Shown here piece by piece: positions 41,164 to 51,113 of a stretch of DNA of 64,000 bases; position 1 is the stretch's first letter, and each line of letters opens with the position of its first letter. The notes under the pieces are model-generated. The model was not told the origin of the DNA, searched no databases, and worked only from the letters and a program-made list of their open reading frames with translations. Origin of the DNA: Leishmania infantum JPCM5 (lineage: Eukaryota; Euglenozoa; Kinetoplastea; Trypanosomatida; Trypanosomatidae); NCBI RefSeq assembly GCF_000002875.2, contig NC_009389.2, positions 348,001 through 412,000 on the forward strand. The letters are read 5' to 3'. The translations under genes were made by a program, and so were the position numbers.

Positions 41164-42234
41164 TTACGCCGTCGCCCTTGTCGGATGAGCCTCACGAGCA
41201 GTGTGGGGCGGCGCAATGTCCAGCGTCTTTGCCCCCTTCGCCTCCGACACTGGACCGTTGCGTCGCCGCCTCCGCCTCTCCTCCGCGGCGGCTACCTCAG
41301 CCGCGATCTCGTCCCGCACCTGCTGCATGCGCACCTGCAGTCCCACCGCGACGTTTCTGCTGGAGTCCCTGTCGAAGTCGATCGGGTAGGCGCCGATGCG
41401 GATGTGGACGTCGGCCGGCAGCCCGCCGCACGCCATTCGCGGCGGCCACGTCTTCTCGCTGCCGACAGATACCACGTAGTAGACGCGGAGGCGATGCTCG
41501 ATGACGGTAGCAAAGGTGCCGTAGCGGAACGGCTGCAGCGTCTCCGGGGTTTTGTTGACGGCGCCCTCAGGGAAGAAGGCGACGCTGCCGCCGAGGCGCA
41601 GGTGCCAGCGCATGTGTTGCGACACTATCGCCTGCTTCTCCTTGTCCACGTGGAAGTTACCGTCCTCGCCCGACTTGAAGTGCACGGGGAAGTGCCCGAC
41701 ACGGTCGAAGACGCCGCCGAAGATCGGGATCTTGCGCAGCGACGACTTCATCAGTGTGCGCATCTGTATTAGGTGCGACATGGGCGTAATGCCGACCATC
41801 ACGAAGGCATCCCAGAAGGAGGTGTGGTTCAGTGTAAAGGCGGTGCCGGTACGGGCGATGTCGTCCCAGCACCCCGGCTTTCCATGCTCGTTGGCGTCGA
41901 ACTGCACGTGCATGCGGATCTGTGGGTTGACCCACCACACAGCCTTGAAAACGCAGCCGAAGATGAGGACGCAGATGCTCTGCACACACCGCCGCGGCAC
42001 ACCGAGGTAGCGGAGCGGGTCGATCAGGTAGACAAGCGCAGAGGATGGAATGATTAGGGCGGTGGAGGAGAGCAGAAACCACTTCTGCATGATCCACTTC
42101 GGCACGAGGCGCTGGCGAAGAAGTGTGTAGCCGGTGCCGAGCGCCACGGCCAGCAGGGCGCCCTGCTGTCTGCCCGTCAGGTGCGGCAGCCGTGCGGCCG
42201 TCTCATGTACTACGCGAGCCACCGCTGCACCCAT
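41164..42234 (-). CDS. 1-acylglycerol-3-phosphate-type acyltransferase, copy B
   Basis: A 356-residue paralogue of the gene at 38269-39195, from ATG 42234. It has hydrophobic anchor segments at about 25-38, 52-72 and 85-101, NHTSFWD at 136-142, FPEGAVN at 221-227 and a PFRYGTF block. It is longer than copy A by a 20-residue N-terminal extension and a charged tail (EERRRRRRNG, then Pro/Thr/Ala-rich). LRQRLVP near the N-terminus and VNPQIRM are shared with copy A. The expected reaction is acyl transfer to lysophosphatidic acid or a related lipid at the ER membrane. The different tails and substitutions around the motifs suggest the copies may differ in substrate or location. Confidence 0.88.
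   Translation of the reverse strand: MGAAVARVVHETAARLPHLTGRQQGALLAVALGTGYTLLRQRLVPKWIMQKWFLLSSTALIIPSSALVYLIDPLRYLGVPRRCVQSICVLIFGCVFKAVWWVNPQIRMHVQFDANEHGKPGCWDDIARTGTAFTLNHTSFWDAFVMVGITPMSHLIQMRTLMKSSLRKIPIFGGVFDRVGHFPVHFKSGEDGNFHVDKEKQAIVSQHMRWHLRLGGSVAFFPEGAVNKTPETLQPFRYGTFATVIEHRLRVYYVVSVGSEKTWPPRMACGGLPADVHIRIGAYPIDFDRDSSRNVAVGLQVRMQQVRDEIAAEVAAAEERRRRRRNGPVSEAKGAKTLDIAPPHTAREAHPTRATA
41653..41753. repeat. Near-identical tract shared by the two acyltransferase genes (part B)
   Basis: The counterpart of 38671-38771: one mismatch in 101 bp by eye, including synonymous positions. Confidence 0.7.
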
Positions 42235-43405
42235 CTTTACGGAGAGCGAGGGAATACACGCGATGCTGCAGGTGTGCGTGTGTGTGTGTGCCCGTGTTGG
42301 TGTCCGCCTCCTATGTACGTACGCGAGAAGGGCAGCAGCAAGGAACGCAAGATAAAGAGTTGGAGACGAGAAGTGGGAGGGCACATAGTCCGACACACCG
42401 ACAGAGAGGTGCGAAGGAGGCGTACCGACGGAGCGGGGAGACAGACAGAGCCGAGCGGCGACAAGAGGAGGAGGGCCGCTATAAAGACTCCACGCGCTCG
42501 GTCTGCTTTCGTGCAATGAGCGGGGCTCCACGTCACTCTCCCCCCCTCAAACGCCTTCCCACGGCCCTGCCACTGGCCCCCTCCCGCTCCCCCCTCTCCG
42601 CGTGGTGCCAAGCAGCCGTAGGCGGTGTGAGGGGGGCCCAGGTCGGGGAGACACGCTCCAGCCACGCTGGCACGTCGCCCGCCCATATGGATCGTACAAG
42701 CGTGTGCACGGCCGCCGGTCGCTCTGACCTCCCCCTCTCACGCCCTAGGCACCCTGGCCCTGCCACCACGCGAAGTGGCCCGGCGCCGGCGAGGGGATAG
42801 GAGGGGGTGGAGGGCGAGGGGGGCTCTGCTCGGCTTCCAGCCGGAGAGTGGGCGTGCACTGGCCGCTGAGGCACCACGCGCTGAGGTGTGCGCATCCTCC
42901 ACCCCACCCGTCGTTCAGGAGAGGAGGAGGGAGCCTTCTGAGGAAAAGGATGAGCGCGTGTAGCGAGATGGCAACGCGTGTGTGGCAGTGAGCGACGGCA
43001 GGAACGGCAAGAGAAGAAAGAGAGATGAAGCACGATACTGACCCGTGTGAGAAAGCGGGAACGCCTTCGTTCGAGGGATCGAGTGGTGGAGGCGATGGCC
43101 GTCCCTACGTAATGTGTCCCGTCGTCGAGAGAGCAGATAGGTGCGCGTGCCGTTCGGCCTTCTTTTGTTTTCCTTGGGCTCGCACACGCCCGCACACCCA
43201 CCCACACACACATGTACATATACATACACAGACATGCATATACACCCCCCCCACACACACAGAGGCAGCTCGTATCTCCCCTTTCTCGCTTTCTAAAGTG
43301 TCTCCTCTCGACATGAAGACGCACAAGCGCACCTCTTTTCGCAGTGCACGCAACGATGCTTGCCGACACGCGCGCTGCGGTGGTGTGGGCCCGAGCGAGT
43401 CAGCC
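42235..43405. other. Intergenic region with a 357-bp repeat copy
   Basis: No gene. It contains repeat copy 3 (42560-42916), a short GT tract near 42280 and CA-rich sequence at 43190-43265. Confidence 0.6.
42560..42916 (-). repeat. 357-bp interspersed repeat, copy 3
   Basis: In the same orientation as copy 2 and nearly identical to it. Flanking sequences of copies 2 and 3 are unrelated immediately outside the 357 bp, which defines the element's ends. Confidence 0.8.
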
Positions 43406-44863
43406 TCACCCAGCTGGCTGCGGCATGCTCACGGAGGTGGCGCTTGACATGGACGAGGACGAGGAGCGGCGGTCGCTGCTGCAGCTGCTGCTGTGACCTC
43501 CGTGGATTTCATTGTAAATGCGCAGCGCGTCCTCGTCGCCGCACGTGGGGCCGAGGGAGCCGAGGTTGCACACATGGCCGCTGCGTGGCGCCTGTGGCCG
43601 TGCCGAGTCTTCGGAGAGGACGAAGGCCGCGCTGCTGGCGTTACTTCTGAAGCAGTTCCGCGCCGCTAGGCCAGTGCCTCGCTCGCCCGAAGAGCCGCCC
43701 TCATCGTCGTCGCCACCGCTCTCGTCGTCGTCGTCATCCTCGGAAGACATCTCGGCCAGGTGAGGCGGAAACCCCTGCAGTGCCGGCACGAGGCCGCTGC
43801 CCACGTGCGCCATTGTTGGAGGTCGTTCGACTTCCTCGCCAGCAGCCACTGCCGCTGGTGTGGCAGCAGCAGTGCTGTCGACCACGGCAGACCTGGTGGA
43901 CAGCGTCGGATCGAGCCGTGCGGAAGCTAGAGACGGCGTCGTCGTAGTCACTTGTCGCAGCTGTGCCTTAAGCTCCGCCGCTTCGCGAGTTCGGGCGCGC
44001 AGGGCCTCAGTGAGGCGTTCGAGTTGCCGCCTATCCTCCTCCACATCCCTGTCAAGAATTGCACCGGCCATCAGGTGCGCCGGCGAAGACACAGGAGGCG
44101 CCTCCACAGGAGCGGGAGACGATGCATAGCCACTGCAGGAGCTGGGGGTCGGTGTTGCGATCGGCAGCATGCCCTCATCACCTTCATTGATCGCTGACGG
44201 AGTGACAGCGCCATTTTGGTCTGCCGACACGGGATCGGCGTGACAGGGCGCCGACAGTGTGCCCCAACCGCCTTTCAATCGATTAGCAGCGTCGACAACG
44301 CCACTCACGCGCGGCGGCGCACTGGACAGACGGCAGAGACGACGCAGCACCGTCACCCAGGCCGAGGCGGAGGTGAGCCCTGCCGCCGTGGAAGCGGGGA
44401 TGATGAGAAAGGAGAGGGAATCGGCTGACGCGGCGGCACCACAGGCAGCGCCAGGGGCAATGCGGAGACGCAGGCCACCGCCGCACGCCTCACCCGCCTC
44501 CGCCGCCGGCTCGATGCTGCAGGCGGGGGTGAGAGGGACGACAGGGTATCCATCATCCATGGCGGATGCCTGGGAGTCACTGTCACCGTGCTCTGCTGCG
44601 TCGTGGTGTTTACTCGACGGCCGGTCCGTCTCGAAGGAGTGAGGGTCATCTTCAGCGTCCTCCGTGAAGTGAAGCTGCGGGCGCGGTGAGAGACACAGCC
44701 GGAGTCGTGCACGATACCGCAGGCTGAGCACGTCGTCGAGCAGCCACACCGGTTGAGACCGCAGCAGCTGCTGTAATACACGCTGATGCACCACGTAGTC
44801 ACGAAGGGTGAACTCCGGAGAGGGCTCTACCGACGGCGACGGCGACGCAGAAGCGTCGGACAT
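43406..44863 (-). CDS. Hypothetical protein with acidic and Ser-rich C-terminus
   Basis: A 485-residue protein from ATG 44863 (MSDASASPSPSVEPSPEF). An N-terminal ordered stretch (TLRDYVVHQRVLQQLLRSQPVWLLDDVLSLRYRARLRL, described in two overlapping helices) is followed by low-complexity sequence. A short coiled coil lies near 300-335 (EEDRRQLERLTEALRARTR), an Asp/Glu/Ser run near 395-415 and a Ser-rich tail. There is no recognised domain. The frame upstream to 44929 has no ATG. The ordered N-terminal segment may be the functional part. Confidence 0.65.
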   Translation of the reverse strand: MSDASASPSPSVEPSPEFTLRDYVVHQRVLQQLLRSQPVWLLDDVLSLRYRARLRLCLSPRPQLHFTEDAEDDPHSFETDRPSSKHHDAAEHGDSDSQASAMDDGYPVVPLTPACSIEPAAEAGEACGGGLRLRIAPGAACGAAASADSLSFLIIPASTAAGLTSASAWVTVLRRLCRLSSAPPRVSGVVDAANRLKGGWGTLSAPCHADPVSADQNGAVTPSAINEGDEGMLPIATPTPSSCSGYASSPAPVEAPPVSSPAHLMAGAILDRDVEEDRRQLERLTEALRARTREAAELKAQLRQVTTTTPSLASARLDPTLSTRSAVVDSTAAATPAAVAAGEEVERPPTMAHVGSGLVPALQGFPPHLAEMSSEDDDDDESGGDDDEGGSSGERGTGLAARNCFRSNASSAAFVLSEDSARPQAPRSGHVCNLGSLGPTCGDEDALRIYNEIHGGHSSSCSSDRRSSSSSMSSATSVSMPQPAG

Positions 44864-45332
44864 GTCTGAGAGACGTGGAAGGAGGAAGAGGGAAAAGAGA
44901 TGACCGAACACACACACCCACACACGCACCTCAGCGCGAGCAGCGTCCGTTACAGGCGCGTTTTGCGAGGGGTGAGAGGACGTGCTGAGCTGTCCCGGTG
45001 ACGAGGCGGCGAGGTCTGTCTACGAATCTGTTCTGTGAGCGCACTTGTGAGTATGCCGGTGTGCTTGGCGCTGCTGTGAGAGAGAGAAGGCGAGGAAAAG
45101 AAGGACAGCCAGTGAAGGCGCCAACGCAGAGGAAGGACGGGAGGTGAGCTGGACAGGCCACGATGGGCGAGACGATGCCTCCGCTCGCCCACCCCCTTCT
45201 GCCCTAGGTGGCACGTCGTACAGCATGCGGCGATACCCAAGCGCGGTGCTGCCGACATTCCACGAATGATGGGATCCTTTCTTCATGTGTATGGGTGGGT
45301 TCAGATGTGTAGCACGGAGAAGAAGAGCGGCG
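44864..45332. other. Intergenic region
   Basis: A stretch of 469 bp with no gene. The plus strand is A/G-rich near 44870-44900, a likely pyrimidine tract for the gene on its left. Confidence 0.6.
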
Positions 45333-45722
45333 CTACGGGTCGCGTGAGTAGGAGCTACCCATGGCGCTGAGGAAGTTGTCCGATACGTACGGCAAGATGT
45401 TGTACAGGAGACTCATGCGGTCCCGCATCACGTTGCTACTCAGCCCCATTCGCGCCTCCGTCACCTCCGCGACCGCCTCCGCCCAGGCCGAGGACGATGC
45501 CGAGGCGAGCACATCGCCAAGTCGGTTCGTCTCGACCAGAAGCCGCAGTGAGGTGGTGAGCTCGTCGTTCGTGAGGCGGGCGCTCACGCGCTTGATGTCG
45601 TCGGCGGTGACGCGGCTAATGTCTGCCTTGCTGACACGAATCAGGCGCCGCTCCAACGGCAGCGATGCCGCTATGGACGATGACGACCGCGTGTTGGCGG
45701 CCGCGGAAGAGAAGGGCCACAT
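45333..45722 (-). CDS. Small hypothetical protein
   Basis: A 129-residue protein from ATG 45722 (MWPFSSAAANTRSSSS). The N-terminus is Ser/Ala/Arg-rich and could be a mitochondrial presequence. The rest is helical (KADISRVTADDIKRVSARLT, and SLLYNILPYVSDNFLSAMG near the end). There is no domain I recognise. The codon pattern and uninterrupted frame between its neighbours support it as real. Confidence 0.6.
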   Translation of the reverse strand: MWPFSSAAANTRSSSSIAASLPLERRLIRVSKADISRVTADDIKRVSARLTNDELTTSLRLLVETNRLGDVLASASSSAWAEAVAEVTEARMGLSSNVMRDRMSLLYNILPYVSDNFLSAMGSSYSRDP

Positions 45723-46456
45723 GTGGCACGGATTCTTGCCGGCACACGGCCGTGGCTGCTTGTCACCGCAGGCTCAGAAGAAGGGGGTCGAGTATGGGAA
45801 AAGGGAGGCACGTTGGGGGGAGGAAGGATAGGGCGCGTAGCGGCGGTCCCTCTGCACGCGCTGCCCGGCAGGATGCCGTCACACACACACACACACCATC
45901 ATCATCATTGGCGCGCGCGCCTTCGACAAGCCTCACCAAGACCTTTACGGCGCGTTAAGGTGAGCTTGAACGCAGCGTGAGCGAGTTCGCGACGATGGTG
46001 AGGAGCTGTGAGCAGAGGACACAAGCACCTGAGTGGCAATCGCCGTGGTTCTCGCATCAACGGTCACCCCCCTCCCGCCCCAACACTACCGGGCACGTCG
46101 GATCCAACGCCGGATAGTCAACAAGATGACGCATGTGTGGGCTCAACAACAGCAACCCGCGACACCCATCGCTCACGCCGTCGCTCTCGCTTTCGGTTCC
46201 CTTGGTCATGGCCAGTCTCAGCTGCAGGATTTTGTAAGCTTCTTGTCCATTATACCGCATCGCAGTACGCACACACACACACACACGTGTACGCAAGTGC
46301 ACTGCCTCTTGCACGCACGTTGCCAGCGTCGTTGCCCGCCTGCAGTGCCGCAAAAAGAAGGGGGCTGGCTGGTTGGCTGGTTGGGGGTGATGATGCTACG
46401 AGAAAGAAGGAAGCGACGATAGTCGGGCGAAGCAGAGCCGCTGTCCGCACACCCCC
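45723..46456. other. Intergenic region
   Basis: A stretch of 734 bp with no gene; there are short CA tracts near 45880 and 46270. Confidence 0.6.
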
Positions 46457-49087
46457 TCACTGGCGCGCCGCTTCGCCGACCTCGTCACCATCGCCCGGAG
46501 CCGCGTCATCGTCGGCGTCCTCGCTCCCGCCGCTGGCGACGCTGTACCACTCTTGCTCCTCCTTGTCTTCGCTCCCGTCGACATCGTACCAGTCACGCTG
46601 CTCGCCGCCAGCCTCGTCGTCTCCAGACCCTTCGCGGGCACCGCCCCAGATGCGGTCTTGGAACTCGCGGCGCACCTCGTACAGCAGATTGCGCACGTAC
46701 TCGTTCTCACCGAACGTCTCCAGGTTGCCCCGCAGCATTTGCATGACCCGCTGCACGGTGGCCGGCTGCGCGCCGTCCTCACCAGCCCCTAGACCAAGCG
46801 CGGCGGCCTCCTGTGCCATGGCCAGCTCCGCAGCGTCGGGCTCGAGCAGATCGGCAGGAATCGGCGCCACACTCGCGCCCATGACGGAGTCGCGGGTGAT
46901 GTTGCGGTAGCGTGACTGGCCAACACAGGTGACAGACGACAGCTCGTTGGCATTTTCCTCACTGCTGTCACCGCTGTCGGCAGCACGGACGCCAGTCGCG
47001 GGCTCGGAGAGCATACGCCGCACGACATGCCGCAGAAGCGAGATACACTCGCTCAGCTTCCACAGCTCCTCGTGACGGGCCACGAATAAATCGGCCAGGC
47101 GGTTGTGCACGGCGGCATCCGCGGCGCTGTCAGGGTGGCCGTCTGCCTGCCACATGAGCTGCTGCCACGCACTTGCCTGAGATGACGACGAGAGCGTTGC
47201 TCCTTCGGTGCCACACACCACGTCGACACCACCGAGCGCGTCCACCAGGCGAACCGCCGCCTGTGGAAAGCGCAGCACCGCCGCCGAGAGAAGCTCCACC
47301 GCGGACGGGGTGGCCGCCAGGGAAGCACGCTGCGCATCCGTGAGCCCACGGAGCACCTTGGACGGCCGGCACGCACTGCCGCTCACCTCGTCAGAGCGCT
47401 GACGCGCCTCCTCGCGTTCAATGAAGTGCTTCGCCAGTGCCCAGCTGAACGCATAGTTTGGAAGGCACAGCACGTCTTCGGCGAGCGTGGCGTCACGCAG
47501 CGTCAGCCCCGCAGCCGCCAGCGCCTCCTTCACATCCGCCTCCTCGGACTCGGCGGCAGCACCGCGGCGAGGCTGCCTGCGTGCCGCACGCACTGCAAGG
47601 GCGCGGTGGCGCACCTCCAGCAGCCACACCCAACGCTTCGCTCGCAGCGCGGTGTAGTCGAGCAGTAACAACATGCCGCACGGGTCGTCTGGGTCGAGGG
47701 AGAGAAGGCAGCGAGTGCGCTCGTAGGCCGTGCGCAGGCAGCCGCGCTTCAGTGCCGCATGCACGCCGCGCTGCAGCACTTGAAAGATGAGCGTGTTGGC
47801 GCTGCGGTGGCATGGCAGCTGCCGCGACACCCACGTTCCGGAGAGCGCGAAACGGCGCAGCACGACGCCGACTTGGTACAGCGCCACGTCCAGCAGCTCC
47901 ATCGCAAAGGCGCTCTCGCCAGTGGCCTCCATCGCGTACACGCACTGCAGCAGGGTCGGAATGTGGTAGACGCGGTTTCGCGCAAGGCAGTCGACGAGGT
48001 CTTGCACGCCGCCCAAACGCTCCTGGCACGCCTCCAGCGACGCCTGTGCGCGCTGAAAGGCGTGGGAGGAGCAGACGAGGAGGTAGGCGCGCCACACCTG
48101 GCCCCACACGTCGTGCGCCTCTTCAGTGGTGAGGAAAATGCCGAGGGAGTCGTACGGGATCCAGCGATAGCGGTTGGGCGTTGCGAAAGCGCTGTGAACA
48201 AACTTCACTGTCATGTGATGTGCGGGGAAGAAGGAGACGCTGCCGGTGTCCCGCACGCGCCCGTCAGCGCGGCGGTGCGGCGTGCGACCGTCGCCGACGT
48301 CCTCGACTGCCTCTGCGCCAAACATGCGAATCCGCTCCAGACGCGTGTCGAGCTGATGGGCGTCGCAGGCCATCACGAGTTGAAGAAACGAAGTCTCGCC
48401 AGCACCGCCTCCTGTCACCGCACCGCCCGTTGACGGGCCCGTTCCTGTTGAAGATGCTGCGACCAGCACCGACCCACCACCGGGGTGATGCTCCGCTACT
48501 GGACTGCCCACGCCACTGCTGCTGGCAGGGTCGACCTGCTCGTTCTGGCGGCGCGCCAATACGGCATCCAGCAGCGCCTCCTCCTCCGCCTGCCGCTGTC
48601 GCTGCTGCTGCCGCCGCGACTTCTTCTTCTCCGCCCTCCGCCGCTTTTTAGCGTCTTCGGCGGCGGCGGCGGTCTCCTCCGCACGGGCTGCCGCGTCCTC
48701 CATCGGCGTCTTCTTCGAATTCCGCCTTGCTGTACTGCCGTTGGTGTGATCCTCATCTTCGCTCACCTCCTCCCAGTCGTCTGTAGTGACGCTGGTCGAC
48801 GGCGGCGGTGCTGGAGCAGAGGGTGCTGCCTCGTTAGCATCGATCTTGCCCTTCTTGGGTCGCTCTGATGTACTCGACGAGAGCGTAGGAGGGCCAGCGA
48901 GGATGTCAGTCCCTGGCACGTGTGGTGCGGCAGCCTCCGTCTTCTTCGACTTCTTCCGTTGGCGGTGGTGGTCCGACTTCCTCACCTGCATCGTCCTCGG
49001 CACTGCATCGTCGTCGAAGTCGTCTGCGTCGAGGCCGGTGGCACGATCGACTAGATCCTGCAAGCGGCGCATCTGCCGAGAGGACAT
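46457..49087 (-). CDS. TCF25/Rqc1 family protein (ribosome quality control)
   Basis: An 876-residue protein from ATG 49087 (MSSRQMRRLQDL, like the MSxRxLRRL start of TCF25). Residues up to about 290 are charged, with Lys/Arg-rich and Glu/Gln-rich runs. The conserved core follows: RYRWIPYDSLGIFL near 298, the YHIPTLLQC helix region near 365, CLLSLDPDDPCGMLLLLDYTAL near 465-480 (family LSLEPDEDPLCMLLLID), and LPNYAFSWALAKHF near 545 (family LPNFAFSxxLA). The C-terminus is acidic. TCF25 (NULP1) corresponds to yeast Rqc1, part of the complex that ubiquitylates nascent chains on stalled 60S subunits. The frame upstream to 49105 lacks an ATG. Its 5' flank is the 773-bp repeat. Confidence 0.85.
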   Translation of the reverse strand: MSSRQMRRLQDLVDRATGLDADDFDDDAVPRTMQVRKSDHHRQRKKSKKTEAAAPHVPGTDILAGPPTLSSSTSERPKKGKIDANEAAPSAPAPPPSTSVTTDDWEEVSEDEDHTNGSTARRNSKKTPMEDAAARAEETAAAAEDAKKRRRAEKKKSRRQQQRQRQAEEEALLDAVLARRQNEQVDPASSSGVGSPVAEHHPGGGSVLVAASSTGTGPSTGGAVTGGGAGETSFLQLVMACDAHQLDTRLERIRMFGAEAVEDVGDGRTPHRRADGRVRDTGSVSFFPAHHMTVKFVHSAFATPNRYRWIPYDSLGIFLTTEEAHDVWGQVWRAYLLVCSSHAFQRAQASLEACQERLGGVQDLVDCLARNRVYHIPTLLQCVYAMEATGESAFAMELLDVALYQVGVVLRRFALSGTWVSRQLPCHRSANTLIFQVLQRGVHAALKRGCLRTAYERTRCLLSLDPDDPCGMLLLLDYTALRAKRWVWLLEVRHRALAVRAARRQPRRGAAAESEEADVKEALAAAGLTLRDATLAEDVLCLPNYAFSWALAKHFIEREEARQRSDEVSGSACRPSKVLRGLTDAQRASLAATPSAVELLSAAVLRFPQAAVRLVDALGGVDVVCGTEGATLSSSSQASAWQQLMWQADGHPDSAADAAVHNRLADLFVARHEELWKLSECISLLRHVVRRMLSEPATGVRAADSGDSSEENANELSSVTCVGQSRYRNITRDSVMGASVAPIPADLLEPDAAELAMAQEAAALGLGAGEDGAQPATVQRVMQMLRGNLETFGENEYVRNLLYEVRREFQDRIWGGAREGSGDDEAGGEQRDWYDVDGSEDKEEQEWYSVASGGSEDADDDAAPGDGDEVGEAARQ

Positions 49088-49111
49088 GATGATCGGTGCA
49101 CGCACACGCTT

Positions 49112-49884
49112 AGGAGAGAAGAGAACAATACGTGCAGAGAGGCGGCCAGGGGGGAGACGACGCGTGTGTGGCCTAGAGATCCTGCTGAGGATGTCCGTGT
49201 GCGTGTATGCGTGGAAATGGGATGGGGGGGGGGCTGTGTCGGCAAGAGAGGAAGCTGTCCAGAATGCCGATGCGCGGGCACTCGCTCACGCACAAGGGCA
49301 CAGAGAAGAGCGGCACTGCGCAGCTGATATCCGTTCCTGCAGGAGAGGCGAAGAGAGAAAGACGGAGGGAGGGAGGGAGTGATGGCGCAAGTACAGCATC
49401 ACCGCGTGCACGTCTGTCTACGTGTGAGGGGCGTGACACACCGAGGTCGGAAAGACAAGATGCGGAAGGGAGGCGGGCAGAGGTGTTCGTTTCCGTGTGT
49501 CGCAGCAGAAAAAGGGTGGGGTGGGGGGATGCTCACCCTTCTGTACAGCTGCGGCGTGGCTCACAACTGCGTTGAATGAGGCCGTAGATAGAGAAGGCGC
49601 CGTGCTTCTTGTGCTATCCAAGCACACACGTATATGTCTAACGGACAGAGCGCAAATTCCGTCAATCTAGTTCTATGCTCCACAACCAGAGAAGGCACGC
49701 GGGTGACGGCACGGAAGGAAACGAGAGGCGTACTGCCCCGCTCTGCCCCCCTTCCTTCTCCATCCTTGCGGGAGGAGGAGGCATGAGAGCAGTGCTGCGC
49801 CACCGTCTGTGTCTGTCTGTCTGACACGAACACACACACACACACAGACAGACAGACACAGAGAGAGAGAGACCCACGCACTTC
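49112..49884. repeat. 773-bp duplicated intergenic sequence, copy 1
   Basis: No difference is seen between this and 53611-54383 (constant offset 4499). It includes A/G-rich, CA and TCTG-type simple repeats. It starts 25 bp before the TCF25 ATG. At its right end it runs directly into the kinesin coding sequence, where the two copies stop matching (49885 versus 54384). Confidence 0.9.
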
Positions 49885-51113
49885 GCTTCCACCTTGACGG
49901 CCATGGCACGCAGACCAAACTGAAGCGTGTTGGTTGTTTCGTACAGGTGCTCGCTACTGGGGCCAACGGTGAGGATGATCGAGGTGCGGCTACGCCCGCC
50001 GATCGAGTCCTGCAGGATGCGTGTCAGCTTCGCATTGCGCCACGGAACGTGCTTCGTGCCGGCTGAGAGGGAGCTGACGACGTGGCCGAGAGCCAGGAGA
50101 GATGCGTTGATCGTCTTGGCCTCATCCTTGCGGATCGGGTCGGCGTTGGTGATGCCAGTCTTGCTAAAGCGCTCGTAGCCGGCCAGATCGATGAACGTGA
50201 TCTTGCCGCGCAGTTTACCTTTGCTGATGTCCTCCATGTCCTCAGACGTGACGTAGACGATCATGGCGGTGTGCCCGCGGCTCGACTCCGCGTTCATGGC
50301 GGTTGACCCGATGACGCGGCGCGCATTTCCCTCGTTGTAGAAGCGCATGAAGTCCTTGGAGCTCGCCAAGGCGTGGGAGGTGCACCCTGTCAGCGACACC
50401 CCGTTCTCCTCGTCGTAGTGGATCTCCACCCGATCCTTGCCCTCATGCACCATCAAGTCACCAAGATTATCGCGGTAGATCTGCACGAATTGGCCCGTCA
50501 CCACGTACGTTCGCGTCGGGTCGCTCGCCTCGTTGGCTTGGATCTTCTCGAAGATGTACTTCGCCGCACGGGGGATGATGCCGAGGTGATGGGGGTCGGT
50601 GTTGCACATGGTGTAGGACTTCCCAGTGCCGGTCTGGCCGTAACACATCAGCGCGGAGCAGAAGCCGTTGAAAGCATGGTCAATGCACGGGATCGCGACG
50701 GATTCGAACACTTCCGACTGATCGGCGAGCGGGCCGAAGCTGCCGTCAAAGTCGTAGTGGCGCTCATCTTTGACGACGACGCGCTTGTCCTCCAGAGTGA
50801 CGAGCGCGTGGCCGCCTTCCTTGTAATCTTTCTTGATGGTGGGGCGCAGTCGACAGTACACAAGGCACCGAGAGAGGGCCTGGCCGTCGTCGTTGTCGCA
50901 AACATCGATGCCGCTGCCGCTGGTGCGCCTGTTAGTCGGCGTCTTGGCCGACTTCTTCTTCGCCTTCGTGGCAGCCGATGTTGTCGAAGTTGGCGAGGCG
51001 GCCGCTGCTGAGCCGTCGTCGACTTCGTCTAACGCATCGCCGACGCGAAGACGTGAATCTTCGCCTTCCACCGCCGATCCGGCGGCTACGCTCACCTCAC
51101 CAGCGGAGCTCAT
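49885..51113 (-). pseudogene. Kinesin motor domain, 3' end replaced by repeat sequence (broken)
   Basis: About 410 codons of a kinesin from ATG 51113. The first 80 residues are Ala/Ser/Thr-rich, followed by a nearly complete motor domain: YCRLRPT (86-92), P-loop GQTGTGKSY (159-167), switch I NAESSRGH (274-281), switch II DLAGYE (309-314), and the microtubule-binding KLTRILQDSIGG (362-373). The motor should hydrolyse ATP and walk on microtubules. The coding sequence stops making sense at AMAVKVEA, exactly where the 773-bp repeat begins. The frame then continues to a stop at 49662 through translated (GT)n/(TCTG)n repeat. The stalk, neck and tail are therefore absent. Truncation by misassembly or rearrangement is more likely than a natural motor-only protein. 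Confidence 0.8.

Noticed and set aside
49662..49884. Last 74 codons of the kinesin open frame
   Set aside because: These translate the duplicated intergenic repeat (CVCVCV pattern), not protein-coding sequence.
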